Origin: Vibrio hyugaensis
GTDB taxonomy: Bacteria; Pseudomonadota; Gammaproteobacteria; Enterobacterales; Vibrionaceae
Direction: 5' to 3'
Assembly (NCBI RefSeq): GCF_002906655.1
Contig: NZ_CP025794.1
Location: forward strand, 1,922,001 to 1,986,000
DNA length: 64,000 nucleotides
The position numbers and the translations under genes were made by a program. Below, piece after piece: positions 46,754 to 56,987 of this stretch; the stretch's first letter is position 1, and every line of letters starts with the position of its first letter. The notes below the pieces were generated by a model that saw only the letters and a list, made by a program, of their open reading frames with translations, did not search any database and had not been told where the DNA came from.

Positions 46754-46786
46754 AAATCGCCCTGAACTGTTTCAGGGCGATTTTAT
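46754..46786 (+). terminator. Terminator or attenuator after yjbE
   Basis: A 13-bp stem (AAATCGCCCTGAA with its complement) and a short loop are followed by TTTT. It lies between yjbE and gfcB, which start only 16 bp further on, so partial read-through must supply the downstream genes. Confidence 0.8.
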
Positions 46787-46801
46787 TTGTAAGAGGGAAT
46801 A

Positions 46802-47476
46802 ATGAATACCTTTCTATCGCAAAAATGGATGCGCTTACTTGTTGTTTTGCCTGTATTAAGCCTCACCTTTGGGTGTACTCAGAAATTCAATGATGTCTCG
46901 GCGACCGTTCAAGAAGCTTATGGCAACTACATCGATGTTGAACTGACACCAGAAGAAATTGAAGCCGTTCCTTATGCTAGCGCTTATCTAAAAATCGGCA
47001 ATCAAAAACAAGTCTTTGTTGTTCTCGCCTTTGCAGAATCAAACCCATTAACAGGCCAAACCCAACTCAAATGGGTCAGTGCCGATAAAGCGATGGTAGT
47101 GACAGAGAATGGCCATATTGTTAAAACCATTGGCTTACAAACCACCAACCTAGCCGGTGTCTACGGTGACATACCCGCTTACTCAGATTCACCTACACAA
47201 TATGCCCTTTCTTACGATTGGTCTGAGCAACACCGTTACGGCTTTCAAGCTCAGGTAGAGCGCTCACGTCAAGGCAAAGAGACGGTAACCACTCCTATTT
47301 CATCGACAGAAACCGACGTTTATACCGAGACCGTGACTTTTCCAAGCTTGGAAGAAAGTGTAGAGAACACCTATTGGGTAGACCGTAACGGACAAGTGGT
47401 GAAAACACGTCAGCACTTAGGTCCAAACATGGTGCCTGTTGAATTGACAATTTTGAAAGGGTACAGCAAATCATGA
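46802..47476 (+). CDS. gfcB: YjbF/GfcB-like lipoprotein
   Basis: The 224-residue protein begins with a lipoprotein signal peptide; the lipobox LTFGC ends at Cys25, the lipidation site. The remainder is a beta-rich domain of the YjbF/GfcB type. In group 4 capsule and Yjb systems this outer-membrane lipoprotein is needed for polysaccharide secretion. V. cholerae O139 calls its counterpart WbfD. The stop overlaps the next start (ATGA). Confidence 0.85.
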   Translation: MNTFLSQKWMRLLVVLPVLSLTFGCTQKFNDVSATVQEAYGNYIDVELTPEEIEAVPYASAYLKIGNQKQVFVVLAFAESNPLTGQTQLKWVSADKAMVVTENGHIVKTIGLQTTNLAGVYGDIPAYSDSPTQYALSYDWSEQHRYGFQAQVERSRQGKETVTTPISSTETDVYTETVTFPSLEESVENTYWVDRNGQVVKTRQHLGPNMVPVELTILKGYSKS

Positions 47477-48228
47477 GTAAGCGACTGCTCTCCTTACTAA
47501 GCTTAGTGGGTGTTGTCGGTATTACCGCCCTACCGGCTATGGCCCAGAACCAAAGTTTACCGCCGTTACAAGTTGAGTTAGCTGGTACTGGAAAAGCCTT
47601 ACAATTTGAACAGCCAACTCGTTTAGACAATATCCTGAAACTCGCACAGGAGCAGAACCTTGTCTTGCAATATCCACTCGCGATTACTTTGTTTGATGAT
47701 TCAGAACAGGCACAGCAAGAGAGTCTGGCTCTAAAAAACGCCGTGTTGAACCAAATGATTCAATACAATCTCGTTGACCATCCATTTTACAAGTTTATCC
47801 AGCAAAGTCAGTTTGCGCCTCGCGTTCTTTCAGCCATCGATGTTGATCAGATTCGCTTAGACAAATTTGATAATCCGCTTTTAAAAGGTCAGTTTGCCTT
47901 AAGTGCGCCTGAGCGAGCAGAGAAAGTGTTGTATGTGGGCAATGTGGACAAGGTTTATGCAATCAAAAATCTAGCTGGTATCCCTCTGCATGAACAGGTC
48001 GATAGCCTAAAAAGCAGTGAGGTTGGTGAACTGGCTCAGCCGCCTATTTTAATCTATCCAAATGGTGAGGTGGTTACCCCTCATCATGGCAGTTGGTTAA
48101 CCAAACAATATTATTTACCACCTTTGACCATGGTCTATATCCCATTTGACGATTTTGAACAGTCGCCAATGGATCAAGATATCGTCAAACTGCTGTCACA
48201 ACGTAAACCAACCTCGTCGAAGAATTAA
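47473..48228 (+). CDS. gfcC: YjbG/GfcC-like periplasmic protein
   Basis: The 251-residue protein has a signal peptide (cleavage after AMAQ, about residue 25). Its capsule-biosynthesis GfcC-type body contains two beta-grasp domains related to the SLBB folds of Wza, ending in PILIYPNGEVVTP and PPLTMVYIPFDD. It is translationally coupled to gfcB and stands 2 bp from gfcD. The V. cholerae O139 counterpart is WbfC. Confidence 0.85.
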   Translation: MSKRLLSLLSLVGVVGITALPAMAQNQSLPPLQVELAGTGKALQFEQPTRLDNILKLAQEQNLVLQYPLAITLFDDSEQAQQESLALKNAVLNQMIQYNLVDHPFYKFIQQSQFAPRVLSAIDVDQIRLDKFDNPLLKGQFALSAPERAEKVLYVGNVDKVYAIKNLAGIPLHEQVDSLKSSEVGELAQPPILIYPNGEVVTPHHGSWLTKQYYLPPLTMVYIPFDDFEQSPMDQDIVKLLSQRKPTSSKN

Positions 48229-48230
48229 AT

Positions 48231-50429
48231 ATGAACCTGATAAGAACCAGTTTATCTCTTTCTTTAATGGGTCCAGCGTTGGTTTGGGCTCAAGATATGC
48301 CTTTTGAGGCGCCACCACTAGAACCATCACAAATGGACTTTGGTGGCGTGGGCTTAATGCAAATGCCAACTGGCCGCATGGCACCTGAGGGCGAGTTTAA
48401 CTTTGCGGTCACTGGCAGCGATGAGTACCTATTTTACAATGTGACTCTGCAAGTGATGCCTTGGCTAGAAACGACGATTCGTTACACCATGGTAAACGAT
48501 CTTTTCTACAGTAGCGATCCGAGCTTTTCTGGTGATACCAAGTACACAGACAAAGGCATTGATTTTAAAGTTCGCTTATTAGAAGAATCTGAGTACTTAC
48601 CAGAACTTTCTGTTGGTATTCGTGACTTTGCGGGTACTGGCCTGTTTGATGGTGAGTTTGTTGCTGCAACAAAACGCTACTCTAACCCTAATCTTGGTAC
48701 CTTTGATTTTACCTTAGGTATGGGCTGGGGTTACCTTGGAACGCGTGACAATATTAGCAACCCGGCTTGTAAATTATCAGACAGTTTCTGTGAACGCCCT
48801 TCCGATTTTAAAGGCAATGGCGGTAGCGTAGACTTTGAACGTTGGTTTAAAGGACCGGCAGCTCTATTTGGTGGTGTGGAATATCAGACACTGCATGCCC
48901 CACTACGCTTCAAGCTTGAATACGACAGTAATGACTACAGCGAAGATTTTCCTGTGGTACGCGGTGGCATAGACATGACGCCCCACACCCCTTGGAACTT
49001 TGGTGTTCTTTATCGTTTAGGCCACATGGCCGACCTGCGTTTGAGTTATGAACGTGGTGATACGCTGGTTGCTGGTGTGAGTCTTTATACTAACTTCAAT
49101 GAGATGCCGTCTTTCTGGCGTGATACACCAACACCAGAAGTGGAAGATAAACAACCAGAGCAACTGTCTGATGTCGATTGGGAGCGAGTCACTGAAGAGC
49201 TTGATAAAGTCGCTGGCTACCAAAATACGCAGCTTTATGTTGAAGGCAACACTATCTCCGTTGTTGGTGAGCAGAAGAAGTATCGCGACCGCAACGAAGC
49301 GCATGAGAAAGCAGCGGCGGTTCTGTACAACGAGATGCCAAGCAGCATTGATACTTTTACCATCAATGAACGCAGCCGTGGTTTGCTCGGCGATCAAACG
49401 GTTATCTCTAAAGATAAGTACCGTGACTTTGCTGAAGTAAACTACATCAATCCGAGCATTGAAGATGCGACTTCTACATCAAACAATAAGCCTCAGGGCA
49501 AACCTGCTTACGACGGTTTTGAGCGTTTTGACTGGGGCTTTGCACCAAAACTTGCTCAAACCTTGGGTAACCCAGAAGACTTCTACTTGTTTAGTGTGGG
49601 TTTGAGCGGCAACGCCTCTTACTGGTTAACGGACAATCTAGAAATCGGCGGTTCGCTGTATTGGGATTGGTACAATAACTACGACAAGTTTAACTACGTA
49701 ACCCCACCAGATGGCACAAGCGTTCCTCGCGTACGTACTATGTTCCGCGCTTATCAGAATGAACACGCGGTAACCATGTCGAACCTTCAATTGACTTGGT
49801 TCCAAGAGTACTCCGATACCATGGACCAGCAATTCTACGCAGGTTACCTAGAAAGCATGTTTGCTGGCGTGGGTACGGAGTTCTTATACCGTCCAAAAGG
49901 CGCCAACTGGGCTCTGGGGGCTGATGTTAACTTAGTTTCTCAACGTGATCCTGAAAGCTACTTTGGTGTATACGATGAGAAGTGGCAGCATATCCCTGAA
50001 TACGGCCGTCCATTCCAAGTGGTTGATAAAGGCTTTACTGGCTTTGTTTCGGGTTACTACTATCCACAATGGGATATCCTACAAGATTTGATGATTCAGG
50101 TCGATGTAGGTCAGTTCCTGGCAGGTGATGTCGGTACTCAAGTTAACGTATCTAAGCAATTCAAGAGTGGCGTGATCGCTGGTGCGTTTGCATCTATTAG
50201 TGATTTGTCTGCTGATGAGTTCGGTGAAGGTAGCTTTACCAAAGGCTTCTACATTTCGATTCCATTCGACATCATGACTGTGAAACCAAGCAACAACCGT
50301 GCGAACTTTAGCTGGCAGCCTTTGACTCGCGATGGCGGTCAGAAGCTTGGTCGCAAGTACAGTCTGATTGAGCTGACAGATGAGCGTAACCCTTGGTATC
50401 AACGTCCAAATGCATCGGATGAAAAGTAA
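48231..50429 (+). CDS. gfcD: YjbH/GfcD-like outer-membrane exporter
   Basis: This 732-residue protein starts with a signal peptide (cleavage after VWA, about residue 20) and the YjbH hallmark MDFGGVGLMQMPTGRMAPEG. The rest is rich in amphipathic beta strands consistent with two barrels joined by an alpha-beta insert (about residues 300-400), the predicted YjbH layout. It is thought to carry exopolysaccharide across the outer membrane. The V. cholerae O139 counterpart is WbfB. A terminator follows 30 bp after the stop. Confidence 0.88.
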   Translation: MNLIRTSLSLSLMGPALVWAQDMPFEAPPLEPSQMDFGGVGLMQMPTGRMAPEGEFNFAVTGSDEYLFYNVTLQVMPWLETTIRYTMVNDLFYSSDPSFSGDTKYTDKGIDFKVRLLEESEYLPELSVGIRDFAGTGLFDGEFVAATKRYSNPNLGTFDFTLGMGWGYLGTRDNISNPACKLSDSFCERPSDFKGNGGSVDFERWFKGPAALFGGVEYQTLHAPLRFKLEYDSNDYSEDFPVVRGGIDMTPHTPWNFGVLYRLGHMADLRLSYERGDTLVAGVSLYTNFNEMPSFWRDTPTPEVEDKQPEQLSDVDWERVTEELDKVAGYQNTQLYVEGNTISVVGEQKKYRDRNEAHEKAAAVLYNEMPSSIDTFTINERSRGLLGDQTVISKDKYRDFAEVNYINPSIEDATSTSNNKPQGKPAYDGFERFDWGFAPKLAQTLGNPEDFYLFSVGLSGNASYWLTDNLEIGGSLYWDWYNNYDKFNYVTPPDGTSVPRVRTMFRAYQNEHAVTMSNLQLTWFQEYSDTMDQQFYAGYLESMFAGVGTEFLYRPKGANWALGADVNLVSQRDPESYFGVYDEKWQHIPEYGRPFQVVDKGFTGFVSGYYYPQWDILQDLMIQVDVGQFLAGDVGTQVNVSKQFKSGVIAGAFASISDLSADEFGEGSFTKGFYISIPFDIMTVKPSNNRANFSWQPLTRDGGQKLGRKYSLIELTDERNPWYQRPNASDEK

Positions 50430-50459
50430 TCTAATCGCAATTAGATTACCTAAATAATA

Positions 50460-50485
50460 CAAAGGAAGCTTCGGCTTCCTTTTTG
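50460..50485 (+). terminator. Terminator after gfcD
   Basis: AAAGGAAGC and GCTTCCTTT form a 9-bp stem with a TTCG tetraloop and a T-run. Confidence 0.92.
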
Positions 50486-50575
50486 TTTATCTAATGGCAA
50501 CGCCTTCCCTCTAGCACCTAAAGGCTTAACTCTGCTAAACTTCCTGAGAAATTTTTAATCTATGGTGGAAGTCTT

Positions 50576-51517
50576 ATGATCATCGTAACTGGTGGTGCTG
50601 GCATGATCGGCAGCAACATTGTTAAAGCACTGAACGAAGCAGGTATTAACGATATTCTGGTTGTCGACAACCTAAAAAACGGCAAGAAGTTTAAAAACTT
50701 AGTTGATCTTGATGTCACAGATTACATGGATCGTGATGACTTCCTTACTCAAATCATGGCAGGTGACGACTTCGGCCCTATCGAAGCGATCTTCCATGAA
50801 GGTGCTTGTTCTGCGACTACTGAGTGGGATGGTAAGTACATGATGCTAAACAACTATGAATACTCAAAAGAGCTGCTTCATTACTGTTTAGATCGTGAAA
50901 TCCCATTCCTATATGCATCATCAGCGGCCACATACGGCGAGACAGATACGTTTGTTGAAGAACGTGAATACGAAGGCGCACTCAACGTGTACGGTTATTC
51001 CAAACAGCAATTTGATAACTACGTTCGTCGTCTGTGGAAAGACGCAGAGGATCATGGCGAGCAGCTTTCTCAAATCACTGGTTTCCGTTACTTCAATGTG
51101 TATGGCCCACGTGAAGATCACAAAGGCAGCATGGCATCGGTAGCCTTCCACCTGAATAACCAAATCAATGCTGGTGAAAACCCTAAATTATTTGCAGGCA
51201 GCGAATCATTCAAACGCGACTTCGTTTACGTTGGTGATGTGTGCAAAGTAAACCTTTGGTTCCTAGAAAATGGTGTTTCTGGCATCTTCAACTGTGGTAC
51301 TGGCCGTGCAGAATCTTTTGAAGAAGTGGCAAAAGCAGTTGTTAAGCACCATGGCAAAGGTGAAATCCAAACCATTCCGTTCCCTGAACACCTAAAAGGT
51401 GCTTACCAAGAATTCACGCAAGCCGACTTAACTAAGCTTCGTGCTGCAGGCTGTGATGTAGAATTCAAAACGGTAGCAGAAGGTGTTGCTGAATACCTAG
51501 CGATTCAAAACCGTTAA
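50576..51517 (+). CDS. hldD: ADP-L-glycero-D-manno-heptose-6-epimerase
   Basis: HldD (RfaD, GmhD) makes the L,D-heptose precursor of the LPS inner core. The 313-residue protein has the NADP motif [10 protein letters not shown] (about residues 6-15), [13 protein letters not shown], and catalytic Tyr and Lys in YGYSKQQFD. In Vibrio this gene forms the left border of the O/K-antigen locus, opposite rjg. It is followed after 115 bp by lpxM and the rest of the core genes. Confidence 0.97.
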   Translation: MIIVTGGAGMIGSNIVKALNEAGINDILVVDNLKNGKKFKNLVDLDVTDYMDRDDFLTQIMAGDDFGPIEAIFHEGACSATTEWDGKYMMLNNYEYSKELLHYCLDREIPFLYASSAATYGETDTFVEEREYEGALNVYGYSKQQFDNYVRRLWKDAEDHGEQLSQITGFRYFNVYGPREDHKGSMASVAFHLNNQINAGENPKLFAGSESFKRDFVYVGDVCKVNLWFLENGVSGIFNCGTGRAESFEEVAKAVVKHHGKGEIQTIPFPEHLKGAYQEFTQADLTKLRAAGCDVEFKTVAEGVAEYLAIQNR

Positions 51518-51632
51518 TTCCCTTCAGAGGTGGTAGTTAACTCTCTACCACCTTTACTCTGATGCGATTACTAGTATCATTTCTACATACCTCCACTCGC
51601 CTCTCTTCAAATATATAGGTACTTAACACTTC

Positions 51633-52622
51633 ATGACTAATCAACGTGATGATTTCGATCCTAAAGCTTATAACCCTAAATTTGAGCGCCACTTTTTAGC
51701 GCCGAAGTATTGGGGTACGTGGATAGGCGTTGTCCTTTCTTTGCCGCTTGCTTTATTACCTTTAGGGGTTCAGAAATGGCTAGCAAAAACTATCGCGAAG
51801 AAACTGGCTAAATCGCACAAAGGTCCGGCTCACAGAGCTCGTGTTAACTTTGAGCTGTGCTTTCCAGAAAAATCATTTGAAGAGCGAGAAGCTCTGATTG
51901 AAAAAACACTTTATACCGCAGCATTGTTCTTTTTCCGTTTCAGCCTACTCAGCTTACGTTCATCTACATGGTTACAGCAGCGTTGCCAGATCCGAGGTTT
52001 AGACATCCTACAAAAACACATCGACAATGATGAGAAAGTCATTTTGATGGTTCCACACTCATGGGCAATTGATATTCCTGCGGTGTTGCTTGCTTCGATG
52101 GGAATGCCCGTTTCCGCAATGGCAAAAAAACAGAAAAATGAAGTGGCAGATTGGCTAATGCACGAACAACGTGTGCAATATGGCGGTCGCGTTTATGAAC
52201 GCTCTGGTGGTGTTAAGCCGTTTTTGAAATCAGTTCGTGACGGTTACATTGGCTATTACCTACCCGATCAGGATCATGGTCCTGAACACAGCGTTTTTGT
52301 CGATTTCTTTGCGACCAGAAAAGCAACGCTTCCAGGCTTGGGTAAAATTGCCAAATTGTCACGCGCTAAAGTGTTACCTATGTTTGCTTCTATGAATACA
52401 GAAGATGGTACGTTTGATATCGAAATCTTACCGGCGTTTGAACTAGATAAAGGCGAAGAACAAGACGCTCGCACTTGTAATCAAGCAATCGAGTACTTTG
52501 TTGCAAATAAACCAGAACAATACATGTGGGTACTACAACTTCTGCACTCTCAAGAAGATGGCAATAACTACTACAACCTATTTAAACCGAGATACAACAC
52601 TGACTGGCAAATAAGCAAATGA
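51633..52622 (+). CDS. lpxM: Lipid A secondary acyltransferase (LpxM/MsbB)
   Basis: LpxM adds the last secondary acyl chain to Kdo2-lipid A at the inner membrane. The 329-residue protein has one N-terminal membrane segment (about residues 32-50) and the H-x4-D acyltransferase motif in VPHSWAIDIPA (His about 142). An LPDQDHGPEHSVFVDFF block also fits the LpxL/LpxM family. LpxL is the alternative, but length and N-terminus favour LpxM. The stop overlaps the waaF start by 4 bp. Confidence 0.92.
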   Translation: MTNQRDDFDPKAYNPKFERHFLAPKYWGTWIGVVLSLPLALLPLGVQKWLAKTIAKKLAKSHKGPAHRARVNFELCFPEKSFEEREALIEKTLYTAALFFFRFSLLSLRSSTWLQQRCQIRGLDILQKHIDNDEKVILMVPHSWAIDIPAVLLASMGMPVSAMAKKQKNEVADWLMHEQRVQYGGRVYERSGGVKPFLKSVRDGYIGYYLPDQDHGPEHSVFVDFFATRKATLPGLGKIAKLSRAKVLPMFASMNTEDGTFDIEILPAFELDKGEEQDARTCNQAIEYFVANKPEQYMWVLQLLHSQEDGNNYYNLFKPRYNTDWQISK

Positions 52623-53656
52623 AAAAAATCTTAATTATTGGCCCTTCTTGGGTTGGCGATATGGTGATGTCGCAGTCTCTTTATATTGTCTTAAAGCAAC
52701 TCCATCCAGAAAGCCAAATTGATGTAATTGCTCCGGGTTGGTGTAAACCAATTCTTGAGCGCATGCCAGAGATCCACCAAGCCATTGAAATGCCTATTGG
52801 TCATGGTGAATTCAACTTACTTGGTCGTCGCGAAATCGGTAAATCATTACGAGAAAAACAGTACGACCACGCCTATATCCTGCCTAAGTCTGCAAAGTCA
52901 GCTCTGATTCCGTGGTTTGCAAATATTCCGCTTCGAACAGGTTGGAAAGGTGAAATGCGATACGGCCTGCTCAATGACTTGCGACCAAACATGAAGTCTT
53001 TCCAGTTCATGGTTGAGCGCTATGTTGCATTAGCTTACCCACAAGAAGAGATGATTGACTCATCCTCATTGGGTGGTTTGGAAATCCTACCTCGCCCTAG
53101 CTTGTTTATTGATAAAAAAGAGCAATCTGAAGCGATTGTTAAGTTTAACCTCAATCAAGAAGCGCCTGTTGTTGGCCTATGTCCAGGGGCAGAGTTTGGT
53201 CCTGCGAAAAAATGGCCAGAAACACATTACGCAGAAGTTGCATCAGCTATGGCAAATGCAGGAAAGCAAGTCTGGCTATTTGGTTCTCAAAAAGACCTTG
53301 AGACCTGTAACAACATCAAACAATTAGTACCTCAAGAACATCAGCACCAGATTCATGTTTTGGCAGGACAAACGAGCCTGATTGAGGCAGTTGATCTTCT
53401 AGCGGCATGTCAGACTGTTGTTGCAAATGACTCGGGTCTTATGCACGTGGCAGCTGCTGTTGGCTGTAATGTTGTTGCCGTATACGGTTCAACCTCACCA
53501 AAATACACACCCCCACTTGCAGAAAAAGTAGAGATTGTTCATACCGACATTGACTGCCGTCCATGCTTTAAGCGTGAATGTCCACTAGGGCATTTAAATT
53601 GCCTGAACCAGCTGTCTCCTCAAAAAGTAATCAGCAAGATTCCCGATACTGAGTAA
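52619..53656 (+). CDS. waaF: ADP-heptose:LPS heptosyltransferase II
   Basis: WaaF adds the second heptose to the inner core. The 345-residue GT9 enzyme starts MKKILIIGPSWVGDMVMSQ with the acceptor-side motif, and has the donor motifs GLCPGAEFGPAKKWP and VANDSGLMHVAAAVG plus the C-terminal DCRPCFKRECPLGHLNC Cys-rich block typical of WaaF. It is coupled to lpxM (ATGA overlap) and lies 6 bp before a GT4 gene. Confidence 0.95.
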   Translation: MKKILIIGPSWVGDMVMSQSLYIVLKQLHPESQIDVIAPGWCKPILERMPEIHQAIEMPIGHGEFNLLGRREIGKSLREKQYDHAYILPKSAKSALIPWFANIPLRTGWKGEMRYGLLNDLRPNMKSFQFMVERYVALAYPQEEMIDSSSLGGLEILPRPSLFIDKKEQSEAIVKFNLNQEAPVVGLCPGAEFGPAKKWPETHYAEVASAMANAGKQVWLFGSQKDLETCNNIKQLVPQEHQHQIHVLAGQTSLIEAVDLLAACQTVVANDSGLMHVAAAVGCNVVAVYGSTSPKYTPPLAEKVEIVHTDIDCRPCFKRECPLGHLNCLNQLSPQKVISKIPDTE

Positions 53657-53662
53657 GGTGCA

Positions 53663-54832
53663 ATGCAAGTAGCTATCGTTGTTAATAGTTTAAAAATTGG
53701 TGGAATGGAAAGGGTTGCTGTCAACTTGGCTGACTCCTTTCTAGATGCAGGGCATAAGACCGATCTCATATATTTAAAGAATCGCACGTGCGAGCTGTCA
53801 CCGAAGAACAAAGCGTTACCCATCCATTTATTCAATTTGAAGAAAAGCGTCTTCTCCACAGGTATTGGGATTGTCTGGTTTATTATTTGTAAGCTGTTGA
53901 ATTTGCTATCACGAAAAACATTCCCAATCTGGTTTGCTTACGCGGAAGCGCTTGCCTTTAAAAAACACTTGCGTGCGTTGGAGAAAAAGAACGGGAGCAA
54001 ATTTGACCTCGTCATTTTTCGTGGACAAGGCACGTTTGAGCACCTTTGGCCATTGCAAGACGCCAGATTTGTGTATGTATGCGAAAATGTTCAAAAAGCT
54101 GATATGTATGGCCCTTTATCTCGCTGGGTATTCAGCAAGCTATTTAATGGACGTAATGTCACTTGCGTATCAGATGGCGCACTAAATAGCTTTCGAGATA
54201 TGGCGAAGCTGCACTGTATTACACCTCGCAAATCTGTCATGTTAAATAACCCGAATGATTTTCAGCATATTCAGCAGCAAGCCACTTTAGAGACTAAGCC
54301 ATTACACGAGAAACCATATATCCTTGGACTAGGTCGTATCGTTCCCCAAAAAAATTTCTCCTTGCTTGTCCAAGCGTATGACTATGCAATTAAAAACTTT
54401 GGCATCCAACAAGATTTAGTGCTCGTTGGCGATGGTAATGATCGTGCAACGGTCGAAAATGAAGTCACTCGACTCGGCCTGAATGATAGAGTTCATTTCA
54501 AAGGTTCACAAACCAATCCTTTCCCTTGGTATCAACAAGCGGATCTTTACGTTTTAAGCTCGAAGCATGAAGGGTTGGGTATGGTTCTCATTGAATCGCT
54601 AGCTTGTGGGACAAAAGTTGTCTCAACAGACAGTCATGGCGGCGTTAGACAAATAATGAACGGAGAGCTTGAACCATTCTTGGCCAAAGAAACACCAGAT
54701 TCGCTGGGTACAATAATATACGAGGCTCTGAACTTCAAAGAAAGTGACGCGTTTAGTCACTTTGTACAAGACACCTTAAAACGTTTTGACGGAAAAACTA
54801 TTGTAGATAACTACCTGAAAGAGTTTACATAA
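53663..54832 (+). CDS. Glycosyltransferase family 4 (LPS core)
   Basis: The 389-residue GT-B enzyme has an N-terminal INSLKIGGMERVAVNLA-like start (MQVAIVVNSLKIGGMER), ILGLGRIVPQKNF in the second domain, and the E-x7-E donor motif in SSKHEGLGMVLIESLACGT near residues 303-321. It sits between waaF and waaA with gaps of 2-6 bp and should extend the LPS core; the sugar is not known. Confidence 0.9.
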   Translation: MQVAIVVNSLKIGGMERVAVNLADSFLDAGHKTDLIYLKNRTCELSPKNKALPIHLFNLKKSVFSTGIGIVWFIICKLLNLLSRKTFPIWFAYAEALAFKKHLRALEKKNGSKFDLVIFRGQGTFEHLWPLQDARFVYVCENVQKADMYGPLSRWVFSKLFNGRNVTCVSDGALNSFRDMAKLHCITPRKSVMLNNPNDFQHIQQQATLETKPLHEKPYILGLGRIVPQKNFSLLVQAYDYAIKNFGIQQDLVLVGDGNDRATVENEVTRLGLNDRVHFKGSQTNPFPWYQQADLYVLSSKHEGLGMVLIESLACGTKVVSTDSHGGVRQIMNGELEPFLAKETPDSLGTIIYEALNFKESDAFSHFVQDTLKRFDGKTIVDNYLKEFT

Positions 54833-54834
54833 GA

Positions 54835-56103
54835 ATGCTTATTCGCATTATCTATACGCTCGTGCTTGCACTCGCCTCTCCGCTGTTATTGTTTGGGCTT
54901 TACAGAAAGAAGCCCGGCAAACCTTCATTTGGTAACCGATGGAAAGAGCACTTTGGCATTACCCCAACGTTAAGTGCACAATCTAGTCCGATTTGGATTC
55001 ATGCAGTGTCTGTTGGCGAAACAATGGCTGCGATTCCTCTGATAAAAGAGATGAAAAAGAAAGACCCGAGCTTGCCGATCATTGTGACAACAACGACAAG
55101 TACCGGGGCAGAGCAAGTCGCGAAATTAGGCGATCTGGTCGAACATCGCTATATGCCGATCGACTTCTCTTTTGCAATAAAGCGCTTCCTTAAAGTCGTG
55201 AAGCCTCAAAAGATGTTGATAATGGAAACTGAGCTTTGGCCAAATACATTACATGCTGTTTCCAAAGCTAAAGTGCCTATTCATGTGTTAAACGCACGAC
55301 TTTCTGAGAAGTCATTTCAGAATTACCGCAAGGTCCAATGGCTGTTTAATTTACTTGCAAACAGTATTACTCAGATTTGCTGTCAAAGCTCAGAAGATGC
55401 CAAAAGGTTTAAAAACCTTGGGGTCAGTCCCGAAAAGTTAACAACAACAGGTTCAGTGAAGTTTGATATCCATGTAGACCAAAACATCCTTGATCAGGGT
55501 AAGTCACTAAGAGAACGATTGAGAAATAACCGCCCAGTTTGGATTGCAGCCAGTACACATAAAGGGGAGGATGAGCAAATTGTTCACGCTCATAAGCGTC
55601 TACTTGAGACTCATCCAGATGCTTTACTCGTCTTGGTCCCTCGTCATCCAGAACGTTTCGAATCCGTATTCCAACTTTGTATGAATGCGGGGTTCCAGAC
55701 AGAAAAGCACTCCCACAAAGCCCCGAGTGTTAGTCCAGAGACTTCAGTGTATATCGGTGATGTTATGGGACAAATGCTGACGCTCATTGGTGCTTCTGAT
55801 CTATGTTTTATGGCTGGCAGCTTAATTGGCAACAAAGTTGGTGGACATAATATGCTTGAACCTGCCGCTTTAGGTGTGCCTACGATTACAGGTCCTAGCT
55901 TCTTTAACTTCCTAGAGATCGTTAATAATTTGAAAGAACTAGGTGGGATTGAGATAGTAAATACCTCAGATGAACTAGCCCTCACCCTTAAGTCTTTGCT
56001 TGAAAAAGACGAACAACGTACACAATTAGCTAAGCAGGCAAAGCTGTTTGTAGACCAAAACAGCGGCGCTATTCAAAAGACATTAGAAGAGCTCGCCCTA
56101 TGA
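54835..56103 (+). CDS. waaA: Kdo transferase
   Basis: WaaA (KdtA) transfers Kdo from CMP-Kdo to lipid A precursor. It has 422 residues (425 in E. coli), an N-terminal membrane anchor (about residues 3-22), [24 protein letters not shown] and the C-terminal [12 protein letters not shown] with the conserved motif that binds donor. Vibrio KdtA enzymes usually add one Kdo, then phosphorylated by KdkA, which is encoded at 59172. It overlaps the next gene by 4 bp. Confidence 0.96.
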   Translation: MLIRIIYTLVLALASPLLLFGLYRKKPGKPSFGNRWKEHFGITPTLSAQSSPIWIHAVSVGETMAAIPLIKEMKKKDPSLPIIVTTTTSTGAEQVAKLGDLVEHRYMPIDFSFAIKRFLKVVKPQKMLIMETELWPNTLHAVSKAKVPIHVLNARLSEKSFQNYRKVQWLFNLLANSITQICCQSSEDAKRFKNLGVSPEKLTTTGSVKFDIHVDQNILDQGKSLRERLRNNRPVWIAASTHKGEDEQIVHAHKRLLETHPDALLVLVPRHPERFESVFQLCMNAGFQTEKHSHKAPSVSPETSVYIGDVMGQMLTLIGASDLCFMAGSLIGNKVGGHNMLEPAALGVPTITGPSFFNFLEIVNNLKELGGIEIVNTSDELALTLKSLLEKDEQRTQLAKQAKLFVDQNSGAIQKTLEELAL

Positions 56104-56987
56104 CTCACAATAACCCGTTAATTTCCGTCATTATTCCCATTTATAACGTGGAAGAGTATTTAGCGGAGTGCTTAGAATCGGTTATTCGACAGACCTATAA
56201 GAACATTGAAGTTTTGTGTGTAATTGATGGGTCGAAAGACAACTCACAAACCATTGCTGAAAAGTATGCCACTTTCGACTCAAGACTTAACGTCATCCTA
56301 CAGGAAAACCAAGGCCTTTCGGGCGCTCGCAACACGGGGATCGATGTAGCTAAAGGTGACTATATTTTCTTGATCGATTCTGATGACTGGCTTGTCGATA
56401 ATGCGCTAGAAAATCTAATAGATGCCTCTTTAAAACACAACAAACATATCGTAAGTGGTGGGATCATTTCATTTGAACATGATACAAAAATAGAAGCTCC
56501 GTATAAAAAGAATCGGAAGACAGGCGCACTAACTTTATCTGGTACAAACTTCTTTAGTGTCGAGGTCATGGCATGGAATAAACTTTACCACAAGAGTGTC
56601 TTTGAGGGTCGGCGCTTCACACCAAAACTGATCCATGAAGATGAAGACTTTTATTGGCGCACCATGCCGTATTATCGAGATGTGTTTGCAATTCCTCAAG
56701 ATATTATCTTCTATCGAAAGCGTAGTAATTCGATCATGAGTAACAAACGCAGAGACGAGCAGTATCAAGAAAACTACATCACCATTATTGATGCTGCTTT
56801 CCAAGAAAGAGCTAAACATAAAGACCTTAACTTTGCCTTTAGAAAGTGCGCAATCAAGTACTTACATCAACTAAAAGCTAAGCAAGCACCTTTTGGAAAA
56901 TATGAAGCTCATGTTTCAAATGAGTATAACCTAAAAGACAGTAAGCTCACCAAACTCACCACGAAGCTTATCGGAGTGTTTTCATAG
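56100..56987 (+). CDS. Glycosyltransferase family 2 (LPS core)
   Basis: The 295-residue GT-A enzyme starts [20 protein letters not shown] and has [18 protein letters not shown] acceptor-binding text and FLIDSDDW near residue 91 with the DxD metal site. It overlaps waaA by 4 bp and shares one base with the DUF1919 gene, so all three are coupled. The sugar is not known. Confidence 0.9.
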   Translation: MTHNNPLISVIIPIYNVEEYLAECLESVIRQTYKNIEVLCVIDGSKDNSQTIAEKYATFDSRLNVILQENQGLSGARNTGIDVAKGDYIFLIDSDDWLVDNALENLIDASLKHNKHIVSGGIISFEHDTKIEAPYKKNRKTGALTLSGTNFFSVEVMAWNKLYHKSVFEGRRFTPKLIHEDEDFYWRTMPYYRDVFAIPQDIIFYRKRSNSIMSNKRRDEQYQENYITIIDAAFQERAKHKDLNFAFRKCAIKYLHQLKAKQAPFGKYEAHVSNEYNLKDSKLTKLTTKLIGVFS

